Below, piece by piece: positions 37,439-51,416 of a stretch of 64,000 nt of DNA. The notes below the pieces were generated by a model. That model made no database searches and was not told the origin of the DNA. It saw only the letters and a program-made list of their open reading frames with translations. Where the stretch lies: assembly GCF_963924675.1 (NCBI RefSeq), contig NW_027077452.1, forward strand, positions 806,001 through 870,000, written 5' to 3'. The position numbers were made by a program, and so were the translations under genes. The first letter of the stretch is position 1. Each line of letters begins with the position of its first letter. The stretch comes from Phocoena phocoena (Eukaryota > Chordata > Mammalia > Artiodactyla > Phocoenidae).

Positions 37439-39185
37439 CTGGGTTTCCCATGCATGTTTTAGCTGGAGGAAGAATGCCTTGAACCTGGAGAGTTGGGACC
37501 CATGGAATGGGTACCATGCAGTATGACTTCAAAGGGTCTGCATTTGCTCACCGAAACTCACCAATGCTATCAGCCTGAAGTGTCCAGCCTTATGTCTCAA
37601 CCAGGTCTGGTTGTTGATGTGGTAAATCCCGGTTGCATCACATGCCCTGAGTGAATTATTTAAGAATTGCTCTCTATTTCACTGTCTTTGTGTTTCGTTT
37701 TCGAAATTTATTTTGATAATGGGATTTATCGGATTTTCACTGCTGCGTTTCGGCCGCTGTACACACGCTTGATTCTCTTACGGAGACATATATATCCATG
37801 GGTTTTAAAATTCTTACTAGTCAGTTATATTCCTACGCGTAGAATATGTGGTGTTGAGTCCATTTCGTTGAGCAAGGAGTAGGTCTTGTCTATTACATAT
37901 TTGGCTTATGGAATGTTATCTGTGCTAATTTCAGTCTCTGGTTTTATGCAGCACCCCAAGGCACCTTTCCCCATAAGCAAGCACTAGTTGGTTTTCTAAA
38001 TTTGAGACCTTGTTCTGTTTTGTAATTCAGTTCATGTGTAGTCAAGTTTACATTCCGTGCATTAGTGATATCTTATGATGTTTCTTTTTCTGTGTGACGT
38101 AGTTCACGTAGAATCACCGTACCTGCATCCACTCACTATGCCGCTACGGGCCTGATGACACAGATTTCATTGCTGAGTGATACTGCATTGCACGTACGTG
38201 CCACAACTTCTTTATCCATTTTTTGCTTTCTGGGATATTTACCTGGTACTGTAGACGAGCTTCTTGGGAACACAGCCGTCCCAAACTTTGGAGTGGCTCT
38301 CTGTTTTTGATTTTAATTTCCGTATGGAATAGGACCATAAGTGCAATTGCCATAAGCTGTGTTGCTTTGTTTCTTACGTGTTTCAGGAAACACCATACAC
38401 TTCTCCAGGGTGGCTGCTGGCAATTTACATCCTGCCAATCAGCATAACAAGGCTCCCTGTTCTCCATATCCTGTCCTACATTTCTGGATTTTACACTTTT
38501 TTCAGATGGCCCTTTTGCCCGGGGGGCAGTGAGACTTCATTGTAGTGCAGATTTCCTTTACAGGCTTGCTTGGTTGGCCAAAAAGGGCGTATGCGTTTTT
38601 TCCTGAATATATTCAGGAAAAAACGCATACGCCCTTTTTGGCCAAGTGCATCATTGTCGACGTTCTGCCTCTTTTCCTATGCTTTCAGGGCAATTCCAGT
38701 CTACCCCCTGCAATCGTTTTCCTGAAATTCTGCCCCGCTTTCAAGTCCCCTTTGCAGGCTTACTTCAATATATTTTTGGAGGATAGCTGTCATTTATAAC
38801 TCTGCAGGTTTGTGAATTACAGTGCCCCTGAGCTCCTTTCTTCAACTCGCTTTCTTGTGAGCTGGGCACAAAACCGCAGGATTGCTTCAGGCCCTAATCT
38901 GTTTTCAGCAGGGCATGCTGAGCCTTTGTTTAATTCCTCTTCCTGGTGGGCAATGAGCGTTACATTTGCCCGTGCAGACACCTACAGCTAGTCTCTCATT
39001 GTTTCTCCCTATTCCTGTTCATCTTGCACAGAAATTGCAAGCTGTGCCAAACAGGAGGTTAAAGGCACTGACTCTCCAAGCGGGGAGAGTGTTAGTAAAG
39101 CATCTGGAATCGTGAACACGAGGACCAGGATACGAAAACTGAGATGCATTTTAAATCGTTTCCCAATCACACGGTGGACGATACT
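37439..39185 (+). repeat. Satellite monomer U15 (subfamily b; pentamer copy 1, position 4)
   Basis: Like U14 but with tcctacgcgtagaat near 37,831 (an MluI-type acgcgt), tctggttgttgat near 37,606 and gagaccttgttc near 38,005. All three recur in U20. Perfect palindrome at 38,574-38,645. Confidence 0.94.
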
Positions 39186-40932
39186 CTGGGTTTCCCATGC
39201 ATGTTTTAGCTGGAGGAAGAATCCCTTGAACCTGGAGAGTTGGGACCCATGGAATGGGTACCATGCAGTATGACTTCAAAGGGTCTGCATTTGCTCACCG
39301 AAACTCACCAATGCTATCAGCCTGAAGTGTCCAGCCTTATGTCTCAACCAGCTCTGGGTGTAGATGTGGTCAATCCCGGTTGCATCACATGCCCTGAGTG
39401 AATTATTTAAGAATTGCTCTCTATTTCACTGTCTTTGTGTTTTGTTTTCGAAATTTATTTTGATAATGGGATTTATCGGATTTTAACTGCTGCATTTCGG
39501 CCGCTGTACACACGCTTGATTCTCTTACGGAGACATATATATCCTTGGGTTTTTAGATTCTTCCTAGTCAGGTATATTCCTAGGCGTTGAATATGTGGTG
39601 TTGGTTCCATTTCGTTGAGCAAGGAGTAGGTCTTGTCTATTACATATTTGGCTTATGGAAAGTTATCTGTGCTAATTTCAGTCTCTGGTTTTATGCAGCC
39701 CCCCAAGGCACCTTTCCCCATAAGCAAGCACTAGTTGGTTTTCTAAATTTGAGACCCTGTTCTGTTTTGTAATTCAGTTCATGTGTAGTCAAGTTTACAT
39801 TCCGTGTATTAGTGATATCTTATGATGTTTCTTTTTCTGTGTGACGTAGTTCACGTAGAATCACCGTATCTGCATCCTCTCACTATGCCGCTACGGGCCT
39901 GATGACACAGATTTCATTGCTGAGTGATATTGCATTGCACGTACGTGCCACAACTTCTTTATCCATTTTTTGCTTTCTGGGATATTTACCTGATACTGTA
40001 GACGAGCTTCCTGTGAACACAGCCGTCCCAAATATTGGGGTGGCTGTCTGTTTTTGATTTTAATTTCCGTAGGCTATAGGACCATAGGTGGAAGTGCCAT
40101 AGGCTGTGTTGCTTTGTTTGTTACGTGTTTCAGGAAACACCATACACTTCTCCCGGGTGGCTGCTGGCAATTTACATCCTGCCAATCAGCATAACAAGGC
40201 TCCCTGTTCTCCATATCCTGTCCTACATTTCTGGATTTTACACTTTTTTCAGATGGCCCTTTTGCCCGGGGGGCAGTGAGACTTCATTGTAGTGCAGATT
40301 TCCTTTACAGGCTTGCTTGGTTGGCCAAAAAGGGCGTATGCGTTTTTTCCTGAATATATTCAGGAAAAAACGCATACGCCCTTTTTGGCCAAGTGCATCA
40401 TTGTCGACGTTCTGCCTCTTTTCCTATGCTTTCAGGGCAATTCCAGTCTACCCCCTGCAATCGTTTTCCTGAAATTCTGCCCTGCTTTCAAGTCCCCTTC
40501 GCAGGCTTACTTCAATATATTTTTGGAGGATAGCTGTCATTTATAACTCTGCAGGTTTGTGAATTACAGTGCCCCTGAGCTCCTTTCTTCAACTCGCTTT
40601 CTTGTGAGCTGGGCACAAAACCGCAGGATTGCTTCAGGCCCTAATCTGTTTCCGGCAGGGCATGCTGAGCCTTTGGTTAATTCCTCTTCCTGGTGGGAAA
40701 TGAGCATTATATTTGCCCGTGCAGACACCTACAGCTAGTCTCTCATTGGTTCTCCCTATTCCTGTTTATCTTGCACAGAAATTGCAAGCTGTGCCAAACA
40801 GGAGGTTAAAGGCACTGACTCTCCGAGCAGGGAGAGTGTTAGTAAAGCATCTGGAATGGTGAACCCGAGGACCAGGATACGAAAACTGAGATGCATTTTA
40901 AATCGTTTCCCAATCACACGGTGGATGATACT
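39186..40932 (+). repeat. Satellite monomer U16 (subfamily a; pentamer copy 1, position 5)
   Basis: Private set shared with U21: ttttaactgctgcatttcgg near 39,481, atccttgggtttttag, gcagccccccaagg, taggctataggacc and ataggtgg. Its tail (ctgccctgctttc, gagcattatatttg) is like U13. Perfect palindrome at 40,321-40,392. Confidence 0.94.
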
Positions 40933-42680
40933 CTGGGTTTCCCATGCATGTTTTAGCTGGAGGAAGAATGCCTTGAACCTGGAGAGTTGGGACCCATGGA
41001 ATGGGTACCATGCAGTATGACTTCAAAGGGTCTGCATTTGCTCACCGAAACTCACCAATGCTATCAGCCTGAAGTGTCCAGCCTTATGTCTCAACCAGGT
41101 CTGGGTGTTGATGTGGTAAATCCCGGTTGCATCACATGCCCTGAGTGAATTATTTAAGAATTGCTCTCTATTTCACTGTCTTTGTGTTTCGTTTTCGAAA
41201 TTTATTTTGATAATGGGATTTATCGGATTTTCACTGCTGCGTTTCGCCCGCTGTATACACGCTTGATGCTCTTACGGAGACATATATATCCATGGGTTTT
41301 AAGATTCTTCCTAGTCAGGTATATTCCTAGGCGTTAAATATGTGGTGTTGGGTCCATTTCGTTGAGCACGGAGTAGGTCTTGTCTATTACATATTTGGCT
41401 TATGGAAAGTTATCTGTGCTAATTTAAGTCTCTGGTTTTATGCAGCACCCCAAGGCACCTTTCCCCATAAGCAAGCACTAGTTGGTTTTCTAAATTTGAG
41501 ACCCTGTTCTGTTTTGTAATTCAGTTCATGTGTAGTCAAGTTTACATTCCGTGTATTAGTGATATCTTATGATGTTTCTTTTTCTGTGTGACGTAGTTCA
41601 CGTAGAATCACCGTATCTGCATCCTCTCACTATGCCGCTACGGGCCTGATGACACAGATTTCATTGCTGAGTGATATTGCATTGCACGTACGTGCCACAA
41701 CTTCTTTATCCATTTTTTGCTTTCTGGGATATTTACCTGATACTGTAGACGAGCTTCTTGTGAACACAGCCGTCCCAAATATTGGGGTGGCTGTCTGTTT
41801 TTGATTTTAATTTCCGTAAGCTATAGGACCATAAGTGGAAGTGCCATAGGCTGTGTTGCTTTGTTTCTTATGTGTTTCAGGAAACACCATACACTTCTCC
41901 AGGGTGGCTGCTGGCAATTTACATCCTGCCAATCAGCATAACAAGGCTCCCTGTTCTCCATATCCTGTCCTACCTTTCTGGATTTTACACTTTTTTTCAT
42001 ATGGCCCTTTTGCCCGGGGGGCAGTGAGACTTCATTGTAGTGCAGATTTCCTTTACAGGCTTGCTTGGTTGGCCAAAAAGGGCGTATGCGTTTTTTCCTG
42101 AATATATTCAGGAAAAAACGCATACGCCCTTTTTGGCCAAGTGCATCATTGTCGACGTTCTGCCTCTTTTCCTATGCTTTCAGGGCAATTCCAGTCTACC
42201 CCCTGCAATCGTTTTCCTGAAATTCTGCCCTGCTTTCAAGTCCCCTTCGCAGGCTTACTTCAATATATTTTTGGAGGATAGCTGTCATTTATAACTCTGC
42301 AGGTTTGTGAATTACAGTGCCCCTGAGCTCCTTTCTTCAACTCGCTTTCTTGTGAGCTGGGCACAAAACCGCAGGATTGCTTCAGGCCCTAATCTGTTTC
42401 CGGCAGGGCATGCTGAGCCTTTGGTTAATTCCTCTTCCTGGTGGGAAATGAGCATTATATTTGCCCGTGCAGACACCTACAGCTAGTCTCTCATTGGTTC
42501 TCCCTATTCCTGTTTATCTTGCACAGAAATTGCAAGCTGTGCCAAACAGGAGGTTAAAGGCACTGACTCTCCGAGCAGGGAGAGTGTTAGTAAAGCATCT
42601 GGAATGGTGAACCCGAGGACCAGGATACGAAAACTGAGATGCATTTTAAATCGTTTCCCAATCACACGGTGGATGATACT
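40933..42680 (+). repeat. Satellite monomer U17 (subfamily a; pentamer copy 2, position 1)
   Basis: Counterpart of U12 at +8,737 and visually identical to U13 and U18. Perfect palindrome at 42,069-42,140. Confidence 0.94.
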
Positions 42681-44428
42681 CTGGGTTTCCCATGCATGTT
42701 TTAGCTGGAGGAAGAATGCCTTGAACCTGGAGAGTTGGGACCCATGGAATGGGTACCATGCAGTATGACTTCAAAGGGTCTGCATTTGCTCACCGAAACT
42801 CACCAATGCTATCAGCCTGAAGTGTCCAGCCTTATGTCTCAACCAGGTCTGGGTGTTGATGTGGTAAATCCCGGTTGCATCACATGCCCTGAGTGAATTA
42901 TTTAAGAATTGCTCTCTATTTCACTGTCTTTGTGTTTCGTTTTCGAAATTTATTTTGATAATGGGATTTATCGGATTTTCACTGCTGCGTTTCGCCCGCT
43001 GTATACACGCTTGATGCTCTTACGGAGACATATATATCCATGGGTTTTAAGATTCTTCCTAGTCAGGTATATTCCTAGGCGTTAAATATGTGGTGTTGGG
43101 TCCATTTCGTTGAGCACGGAGTAGGTCTTGTCTATTACATATTTGGCTTATGGAAAGTTATCTGTGCTAATTTAAGTCTCTGGTTTTATGCAGCACCCCA
43201 AGGCACCTTTCCCCATAAGCAAGCACTAGTTGGTTTTCTAAATTTGAGACCCTGTTCTGTTTTGTAATTCAGTTCATGTGTAGTCAAGTTTACATTCCGT
43301 GTATTAGTGATATCTTATGATGTTTCTTTTTCTGTGTGACGTAGTTCACGTAGAATCACCGTATCTGCATCCTCTCACTATGCCGCTACGGGCCTGATGA
43401 CACAGATTTCATTGCTGAGTGATATTGCATTGCACGTACGTGCCACAACTTCTTTATCCATTTTTTGCTTTCTGGGATATTTACCTGATACTGTAGACGA
43501 GCTTCTTGTGAACACAGCCGTCCCAAATATTGGGGTGGCTGTCTGTTTTTGATTTTAATTTCCGTAAGCTATAGGACCATAAGTGGAAGTGCCATAGGCT
43601 GTGTTGCTTTGTTTCTTATGTGTTTCAGGAAACACCATACACTTCTCCAGGGTGGCTGCTGGCAATTTACATCCTGCCAATCAGCATAACAAGGCTCCCT
43701 GTTCTCCATATCCTGTCCTACCTTTCTGGATTTTACACTTTTTTTCATATGGCCCTTTTGCCCGGGGGGCAGTGAGACTTCATTGTAGTGCAGATTTCCT
43801 TTACAGGCTTGCTTGGTTGGCCAAAAAGGGCGTATGCGTTTTTTCCTGAATATATTCAGGAAAAAACGCATACGCCCTTTTTGGCCAAGTGCATCATTGT
43901 CGACGTTCTGCCTCTTTTCCTATGCTTTCAGGGCAATTCCAGTCTACCCCCTGCAATCGTTTTCCTGAAATTCTGCCCTGCTTTCAAGTCCCCTTCGCAG
44001 GCTTACTTCAATATATTTTTGGAGGATAGCTGTCATTTATAACTCTGCAGGTTTGTGAATTACAGTGCCCCTGAGCTCCTTTCTTCAACTCGCTTTCTTG
44101 TGAGCTGGGCACAAAACCGCAGGATTGCTTCAGGCCCTAATCTGTTTCCGGCAGGGCATGCTGAGCCTTTGGTTAATTCCTCTTCCTGGTGGGAAATGAG
44201 CATTATATTTGCCCGTGCAGACACCTACAGCTAGTCTCTCATTGGTTCTCCCTATTCCTGTTTATCTTGCACAGAAATTGCAAGCTGTGCCAAACAGGAG
44301 GTTAAAGGCACTGACTCTCCGAGCAGGGAGAGTGTTAGTAAAGCATCTGGAATGGTGAACCCGAGGACCAGGATACGAAAACTGAGATGCATTTTAAATC
44401 GTTTCCCAATCACACGGTGGATGATACT
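42681..44428 (+). repeat. Satellite monomer U18 (subfamily a; pentamer copy 2, position 2)
   Basis: Counterpart of U13. Perfect palindrome at 43,817-43,888. Same cttttttttcatatggcc marker near 43,740. Confidence 0.94.
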
Positions 44429-46175
44429 CTGGGTTTCCCATGCATGTTTTAGCTGGAGGAAGAATGCCTTGAACCTGGAGAGTTGGGACCCATGGAATGG
44501 GTACCATGCAGTATGACTTCAAAGGGTCTGCATTTGCTCACCGAAACTCACCAATGCTATCAGCCTGAAGTGTCCAGCCTTATGTCTCAACCAGGTCTGG
44601 GTGTTGATGTGGTAAATCCCGGTTGCATCACATGCCCTGAGTGAATTATTTAAGAATTGCTCTCTATTTCACTGTCTTTGTGTTTCGTTTTCGAAATTTA
44701 TTTTGATAATGGGATTTATCGGATTTTCACTGCTGCGTTTCGGCCGCTGTACACACGCTTGATTCTCTTACGGAGACATATATATCCATGGGTTTTAAAA
44801 TTCTTACTAGTCAGTTATATTCCTAGGCGTAGAATATGTGGTGTTGAGTCCATTTCGTTGAGCAAGGAGTAGGTCTTGTCTATTACATATTTGGCTTATG
44901 GAATGTTATCTGTGCTAATTTCAGTCTCTGGTTTTATGCAGCACCCCAAGGCACCTTTCCCCATAAGCAAGCACTAGTTGGTTTTCTAAATTTGAGACCC
45001 TGTTCTGTTTTGTAATTCAGTTCATGTGTAGTCAAGTTTACATTCCGTGCATTAGTGATATCTTATGATGTTTCTTTTTCTGTGTGACGTAGTTCACGTA
45101 GAATCACCGTACCTGCATCCACTCACTATGCCGCTACGGGCCTGATGACACAGATTTCATTGCTGAGTGATACTGCATTGCACGTACGTGCCACAACTTC
45201 TTTATCCATTTTTTGCTTTCTGGAATATTTACCTGGTACTGTAGACGAGCTTCTTGGGAACACAGCCGTCCCAAACTTTGGAGTGGCTCTCTGTTTTTGA
45301 TTTTAATTTCCCTATGGAATAGGACCATAAGTGCAATTGCCATAGGCTGTGTTGCTTTGTTTCTTACGTGTTTCAGGAAACACCATACACTTCTCCAGGG
45401 TGGCTGCTGGCAATTTACATCCTGCCAATCAGCATAACAAGGCTCCCTGTTCTCCATATCCTGTCCTACATTTCTGGATTTTACACTTTTTTCAGATGGC
45501 CCTTTTGCCCGGGGGGCAGTGAGACTTCATTGTAGTGCAGATTTCCTTTACAGGCTTGCTTGGTTGGCCAAAAAGGGCGTATGCGTTTTTTCCTGAATAT
45601 ATTCAGGAAAAAACGCATACGCCCTTTTTGGCCAAGTGCATCATTGTCGACGTTCTGCCTCTTTTCCTATGCTTTCAGGGCAATTCCAGTCTAACCCCTG
45701 CAATCGTTTTCCTGAAATTCTGCCCCGCTTTCAAGTCCCCTTTGCAGGCTTACTTCAATATATTTTTGGAGGATAGCTGTCATTTATAACTCTGCAGGTT
45801 TGTGAATTACAGTGCCCCTGAGCTCCTTTCTTCAACTCGCTTTCTTGTGAGCTGGGCACAAAACCGCAGGATTGCTTCAGGCCCTAATCTGTTTCCGGCA
45901 GGGCATGCTGAGCCTTTGGTTAATTCCTCTTCCTGGTGGGAAATGAGCATTATATTTGCCCGTGCAGACACCTACAGCTAGTCTCTCATTGGTTCTCCCT
46001 ATTCCTGTTTATCTTGCACAGAAATTGCAAGCTGTGCCAAACAGGAGGTTAAAGGCACTGACTCTCCGAGCAGGGAGAGTGTTAGTAAAGCATCTGGAAT
46101 GGTGAACCCGAGGACCAGGATACGAAAACTGAGATGCATTTTAAATCGTTTCCCAATCACACGGTGGATGATACT
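44429..46175 (+). repeat. Satellite monomer U19 (subfamily b; pentamer copy 2, position 3)
   Basis: Counterpart of U14, with a at 44,997 against g at 36,260. Perfect palindrome at 45,564-45,635. Confidence 0.94.
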
Positions 46176-47922
46176 CTGGGTTTCCCATGCATGTTTTAGC
46201 TGGAGGAAGAATGCCTTGAACCTGGAGAGTTGGGACCCATGGAATGGGTACCATGCAGTATGACTTCAAAGGGTCTGCATTTGCTCACCGAAACTCACCA
46301 ATGCTATCAGCCTGAAGTGTCCAGCCTTATGTCTCAACCAGGTCTGGTTGTTGATGTGGTAAATCCCGGTTGCATCACATGCCCTGAGTGAATTATTTAA
46401 GAATTGCTCTCTATTTCACTGTCTTTGTGTTTCGTTTTCGAAATTTATTTTGATAATGGGATTTATCGGATTTTCACTGCTGCGTTTCGGCCGCTGTACA
46501 CACGCTTGATTCTCTTACGGAGACATATATATCCATGGGTTTTAAAATTCTTACTAGTCAGTTATATTCCTACGCGTAGAATATGTGGTGTTGAGTCCAT
46601 TTCGTTGAGCAAGGAGTAGGTCTTGTCTATTACATATTTGGCTTATGGAATGTTATCTGTGCTAATTTCAGTCTCTGGTTTTATGCAGCACCCCAAGGCA
46701 CCTTTCCCCATAAGCAAGCACTAGTTGGTTTTCTAAATTTGAGACCTTGTTCTGTTTTGTAATTCAGTTCATGTGTAGTCAAGTTTACATTCCGTGCATT
46801 AGTGATATCTTATGATGTTTCTTTTTCTGTGTGACGTAGTTCACGTAGAATCACCGTACCTGCATCCACTCACTATGCCGCTACGGGCCTGATGACACAG
46901 ATTTCATTGCTGAGTGATACTGCATTGCACGTACGTGCCACAACTTCTTTATCCATTTTTTGCTTTCTGGGATATTTACCTGGTACTGTAGACGAGCTTC
47001 TTGGGAACACAGCCGTCCCAAACTTTGGAGTGGCTCTCTGTTTTTGATTTTAATTTCCGTATGGAATAGGACCATAAGTGCAATTGCCATAAGCTGTGTT
47101 GCTTTGTTTCTTACGTGTTTCAGGAAACACCATACACTTCTCCAGGGTGGCTGCTGGCAATTTACATCCTGCCAATCAGCATAACAAGGCTCCCTGTTCT
47201 CCATATCCTGTCCTACATTTCTGGATTTTACACTTTTTTCAGATGGCCCTTTTGCCCGGGGGGCAGTGAGACTTCATTGTAGTGCAGATTTCCTTTACAG
47301 GCTTGCTTGGTTGGCCAAAAAGGGCGTATGCGTTTTTTCCTGAATATATTCAGGAAAAAACGCATACGCCCTTTTTGGCCAAGTGCATCATTGTCGACGT
47401 TCTGCCTCTTTTCCTATGCTTTCAGGGCAATTCCAGTCTACCCCCTGCAATCGTTTTCCTGAAATTCTGCCCCGCTTTCAAGTCCCCTTTGCAGGCTTAC
47501 TTCAATATATTTTTGGAGGATAGCTGTCATTTATAACTCTGCAGGTTTGTGAATTACAGTGCCCCTGAGCTCCTTTCTTCAACTCGCTTTCTTGTGAGCT
47601 GGGCACAAAACCGCAGGATTGCTTCAGGCCCTAATCTGTTTTCAGCAGGGCATGCTGAGCCTTTGTTTAATTCCTCTTCCTGGTGGGCAATGAGCGTTAC
47701 ATTTGCCCGTGCAGACACCTACAGCTAGTCTCTCATTGTTTCTCCCTATTCCTGTTCATCTTGCACAGAAATTGCAAGCTGTGCCAAACAGGAGGTTAAA
47801 GGCACTGACTCTCCAAGCGGGGAGAGTGTTAGTAAAGCATCTGGAATCGTGAACACGAGGACCAGGATACGAAAACTGAGATGCATTTTAAATCGTTTCC
47901 CAATCACACGGTGGACGATACT
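46176..47922 (+). repeat. Satellite monomer U20 (subfamily b; pentamer copy 2, position 4)
   Basis: Counterpart of U15, sharing acgcgtagaat near 46,574 and gagaccttgttc near 46,742. Perfect palindrome at 47,311-47,382. Confidence 0.94.
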
Positions 47923-49669
47923 CTGGGTTTCCCATGCATGTTTTAGCTGGAGGAAGAATCCCTTGAACCTGGAGAGTTGGGACCCATGGAATGGGTACCA
48001 TGCAGTATGACTTCAAAGGGTCTGCATTTGCTCACCGAAACTCACCAATGCTATCAGCCTGAAGTGTCCAGCCTTATGTCTCAACCAGCTCTGGGTGTAG
48101 ATGTGGTCAATCCCGGTTGCATCACATGCCCTGAGTGAATTATTTAAGAATTGCTCTCTATTTCACTGTCTTTGTGTTTTGTTTTCGAAATTTATTTTGA
48201 TAATGGGATTTATCGGATTTTAACTGCTGCATTTCGGCCGCTGTACACACGCTTGATTCTCTTACGGAGACATATATATCCTTGGGTTTTTAGATTCTTC
48301 CTAGTCAGGTATATTCCTAGGCGTTGAATATGTGGTGTTGGTTCCATTTCGTTGAGCAAGGAGTAGGTCTTGTCTATTACATATTTGGCTTATGGAAAGT
48401 TATCTGTGCTAATTTCAGTCTCTGGTTTTATGCAGCCCCCCAAGGCACCTTTCCCCATAAGCAAGCACTAGTTGGTTTTCTAAATTTGAGACCCTGTTCT
48501 GTTTTGTAATTCAGTTCATGTGTAGTCAAGTTTACATTCCGTGTATTAGTGATATCTTATGATGTTTCTTTTTCTGTGTGACGTAGTTCACGTAGAATCA
48601 CCGTACCTGCATCCGCTCACTATGCCGCTACGGGCCTGAAGACACAGATTTCATTGCTGGGTGATATTGCATTGCACGTACGTGCCACAACTTCTTTATC
48701 CATTTTTTGCTTTCTGGGATATTTACCTGATACTGTAGACGAGCTTCCTGTGAACACAGCCGTCCCAAATATTGGGGTGGCTGTCTGTTTTTGATTTTAA
48801 TTTCCGTAGGCTATAGGACCATAGGTGGAAGTGCCATAGGCTGTGTTGCTTTGTTTGTTACGTGTTTCAGGAAACACCATACACTTCTCCAGGGTGGCTG
48901 CTGGCAATTTACATCCTGCCAATCAGCATAACAAGGCTCCCTGTTCTCCATATCCTGTCCTACATTTCTGGATTTTACACTTTTTTCAGATGGCCCTTTT
49001 GCCCGGGGGGCAGTGAGACTTCATTGTAGTGCAGATTTCCTTTACAGGCTTGCTTGTTTGGCCAAAAAGGGCGTATGCGTTTTTTCCTGAATATATTCAG
49101 GAAAAAACGCATATGCCCTTTTTGGCCAAGTGCATCATTGTCGACGTTCTGCCTCTTTTCCTATGCTTTCAGGGCAATTCCCGTCTACCCCCTGCAATCG
49201 TTTTCCTGAAATTCTGCCCTGGTTTCAAGTCCCCTTCGCAGGCTTACTTCAATATATTTTTGGAGGATAGCTGTCATTTATAACTCTGCAGGTTTGTGAA
49301 TTACAGTGCCCCTGAGCTCCTTTCTTCAACTCGCTTTCTTGTGAGCTGGGCACAAAACAGCAGGATTGCTTCAGGCCCTAATCTGTTTCCGGCAGGGCAT
49401 GCTGAGCCTTTGGTTAATTCCTCTTCCTGGTGGGAAATGAGCGTTACATTTGCCCGTGCAGACACCTACAGCTAGTCTCTCATTGGTTCTCCCTATTCCT
49501 GTTCATCTTGCACAGAAATTGCAAGCTCTGCCAAACAGGAGGTTAAAGGCACTGACTCTCCGAGCAGGGAGAGTGTTAGTAAAGCATCTGGAATGGTGAA
49601 CCCGAGGACCAGGATACGAAAACTGAGATGCATTTTAAATCGTTTCCCAATCACACGGTGGATGATACT
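47923..49669 (+). repeat. Satellite monomer U21 (subfamily a; pentamer copy 2, position 5)
   Basis: Matches U16 closely to about 48,600. It then carries its own differences: ccgtacctgcatccgctc, cctgaagacacag, ttgcttgtttgg, ccctggtttcaag and caagctctgcc. The palindrome at 49,058-49,129 has one mismatch (gcatatgccc). The near-identity of the pentamer ends here. Confidence 0.93.
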
Positions 49670-51416
49670 CTGGGTTTCCCATGCATGTTTTAGCTGGAGG
49701 AAGAATCCCTTGAACCTGGAGAGTTGGGACCCATGGAATGGGTACCATGCAGTATGACTTCAAAGGGTCTGCATTTGCTGACCGAAACTCACCAATGCTA
49801 TCAGCCTGAAGTGTCCAGCCTTATGTCTCAACCAGCTCTGGGTGTAGATGTGGTTAATCCCGGTTGCATCACATGCCCTGAGTGAATTATTTAAGAATTG
49901 CTCTCTATTTCACTGTCTTTGTGTTTTGTTTTCGAAATTTATTTTGATAATGGGATTTATCGGATTTTCACTGCTGCGTTTTGGCCGCTGTACACACGCT
50001 TGATTCTCTTATGGAGACATATATATCCATGGGTTTTAAGATTCTTCCTAGTCAGGTATATTCCTAGGCGTTGAATATGTGGTGTTGGTTCCATTTCGTT
50101 GAGCAAGGAGTAGGTCTTGTCTATTACATATTTGGCTTATGGAATGTTATCTGTGCTAATTTCAGTCTCCGGTTTTATGCAGCACCCCATGGCACCTTTC
50201 CCGATAAGCAAGCACTAGTTGGTTTTCTAAATTTGAGACCCTGTTCTGCTTTGTAATTCAGTTCATGTGTAGTTAAGTTTACATTCCGTGTATTAGTGAT
50301 ATCTTATGATGTTTCTTTTTCTGTGTGACGTAGTTCACGTAGAATCACCGTACCTGCATCCATTCACTATGCCGCTACGGGCCTGATGACACAGATTTCA
50401 TTGCTGAGTGATACTGCATTGCATGTACGTTCCACAACATCTTTATCCATTTTTTGCATTCTGGGATATTTACCTGATAGTGTAGACGAGCTTCTTGTGA
50501 ACACAGCCGTCCCAAATATTGGGGTGGCTGTCTGTTTTTGATTTTAATTTCCATAAGCTATAGGACCATAAGTGGAAGTGCCATAGGCTGTGTTGCTTTG
50601 TTTGTTACGTGTTTCAGGAAACACCATACACTTCTCCAGGGTGGCTGCTGGCAATTTACATCCTGCCAATCAGCATAACAAGGCTCCCTGTTCTCCATAT
50701 CCTGTACTACATTTCTGGATTTTACACTTTTTTCAGATGGCCCTTTTGCCCGGGGGGCAGTGAGACTTCATTGTAGTGCAGATTTCCTTTACAGGCTTGC
50801 TTGGTTGGCCAAAAAGGGCGTATGCGTTTTTTCCTGAATATATTCAGGAAAAAACGCATACGCCCTTTTTGGCCAAGTGCATCATTGTCGACGTTCTGCC
50901 TCTTTTCCTATGCTTTCAGGGCAATTCAAGTCTACCCCCTGCAATCGTTTTCCTGAAATTCTGCCCCGCTTTCAAGTCCCCTTCGCAGGCTTACTTCAAT
51001 ATATTTTTGGAGGATAGCTGTCATTTATAACTCTGCAGGTTTGTGAATTACAGTGCCCCTGAGCTCCTTTCTTCAACTCGCTTTCTTGTGAGCTGGGCAC
51101 AAAACCGCAGGATTGCTTCAGGCCCTAATCTGTTTCCAGCAGGGGACGCTGAGCCTTTGTTTAATTCCTATTCCTGGTGGGCAATGAGTGTTACATATGC
51201 CCGTGCATACACCTACAGCTAGTCTCTCATTGGTTCTCCTTATTCCTGTTCATCTTGCACAGAAATTGCAAGCTGTGCCAAACAGGAGGTTAAAGGCACT
51301 GACTCTCCAAGCGGGGAGAGTTTTAGTAAAGCATCTGGAATGGTGAACCCGAGAACCAGGATACGAAATCTGAGATGCATTTTAAATCGTTTCCCAATCA
51401 CACGGTGGATGATACT
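49670..51416 (+). repeat. Satellite monomer U22 (subfamily a)
   Basis: A spacer unit between pentamer and trimer blocks. Perfect palindrome at 50,805-50,876. Private changes include gcatgtacgttccac near 50,422 (loss of the usual gcacgtacgtgc) and ttttggccgctg near 49,979. Confidence 0.93.

Larger units (their letters stand above)
32196..49669 (+). repeat. Higher-order repeat: two copies of an 8,737-bp pentamer
   Basis: Monomers U12-U16 and U17-U21 match pairwise at a constant offset of 8,737 bp in subfamily order a-a-b-b-a. Near-identity runs from about 32,490 to 39,862 against 41,227 to 48,599. One difference I located in that stretch is 36,260 (g) against 44,997 (a). Outside it the copies remain similar but diverge (start of U12, end of U21). 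Confidence 0.9.
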
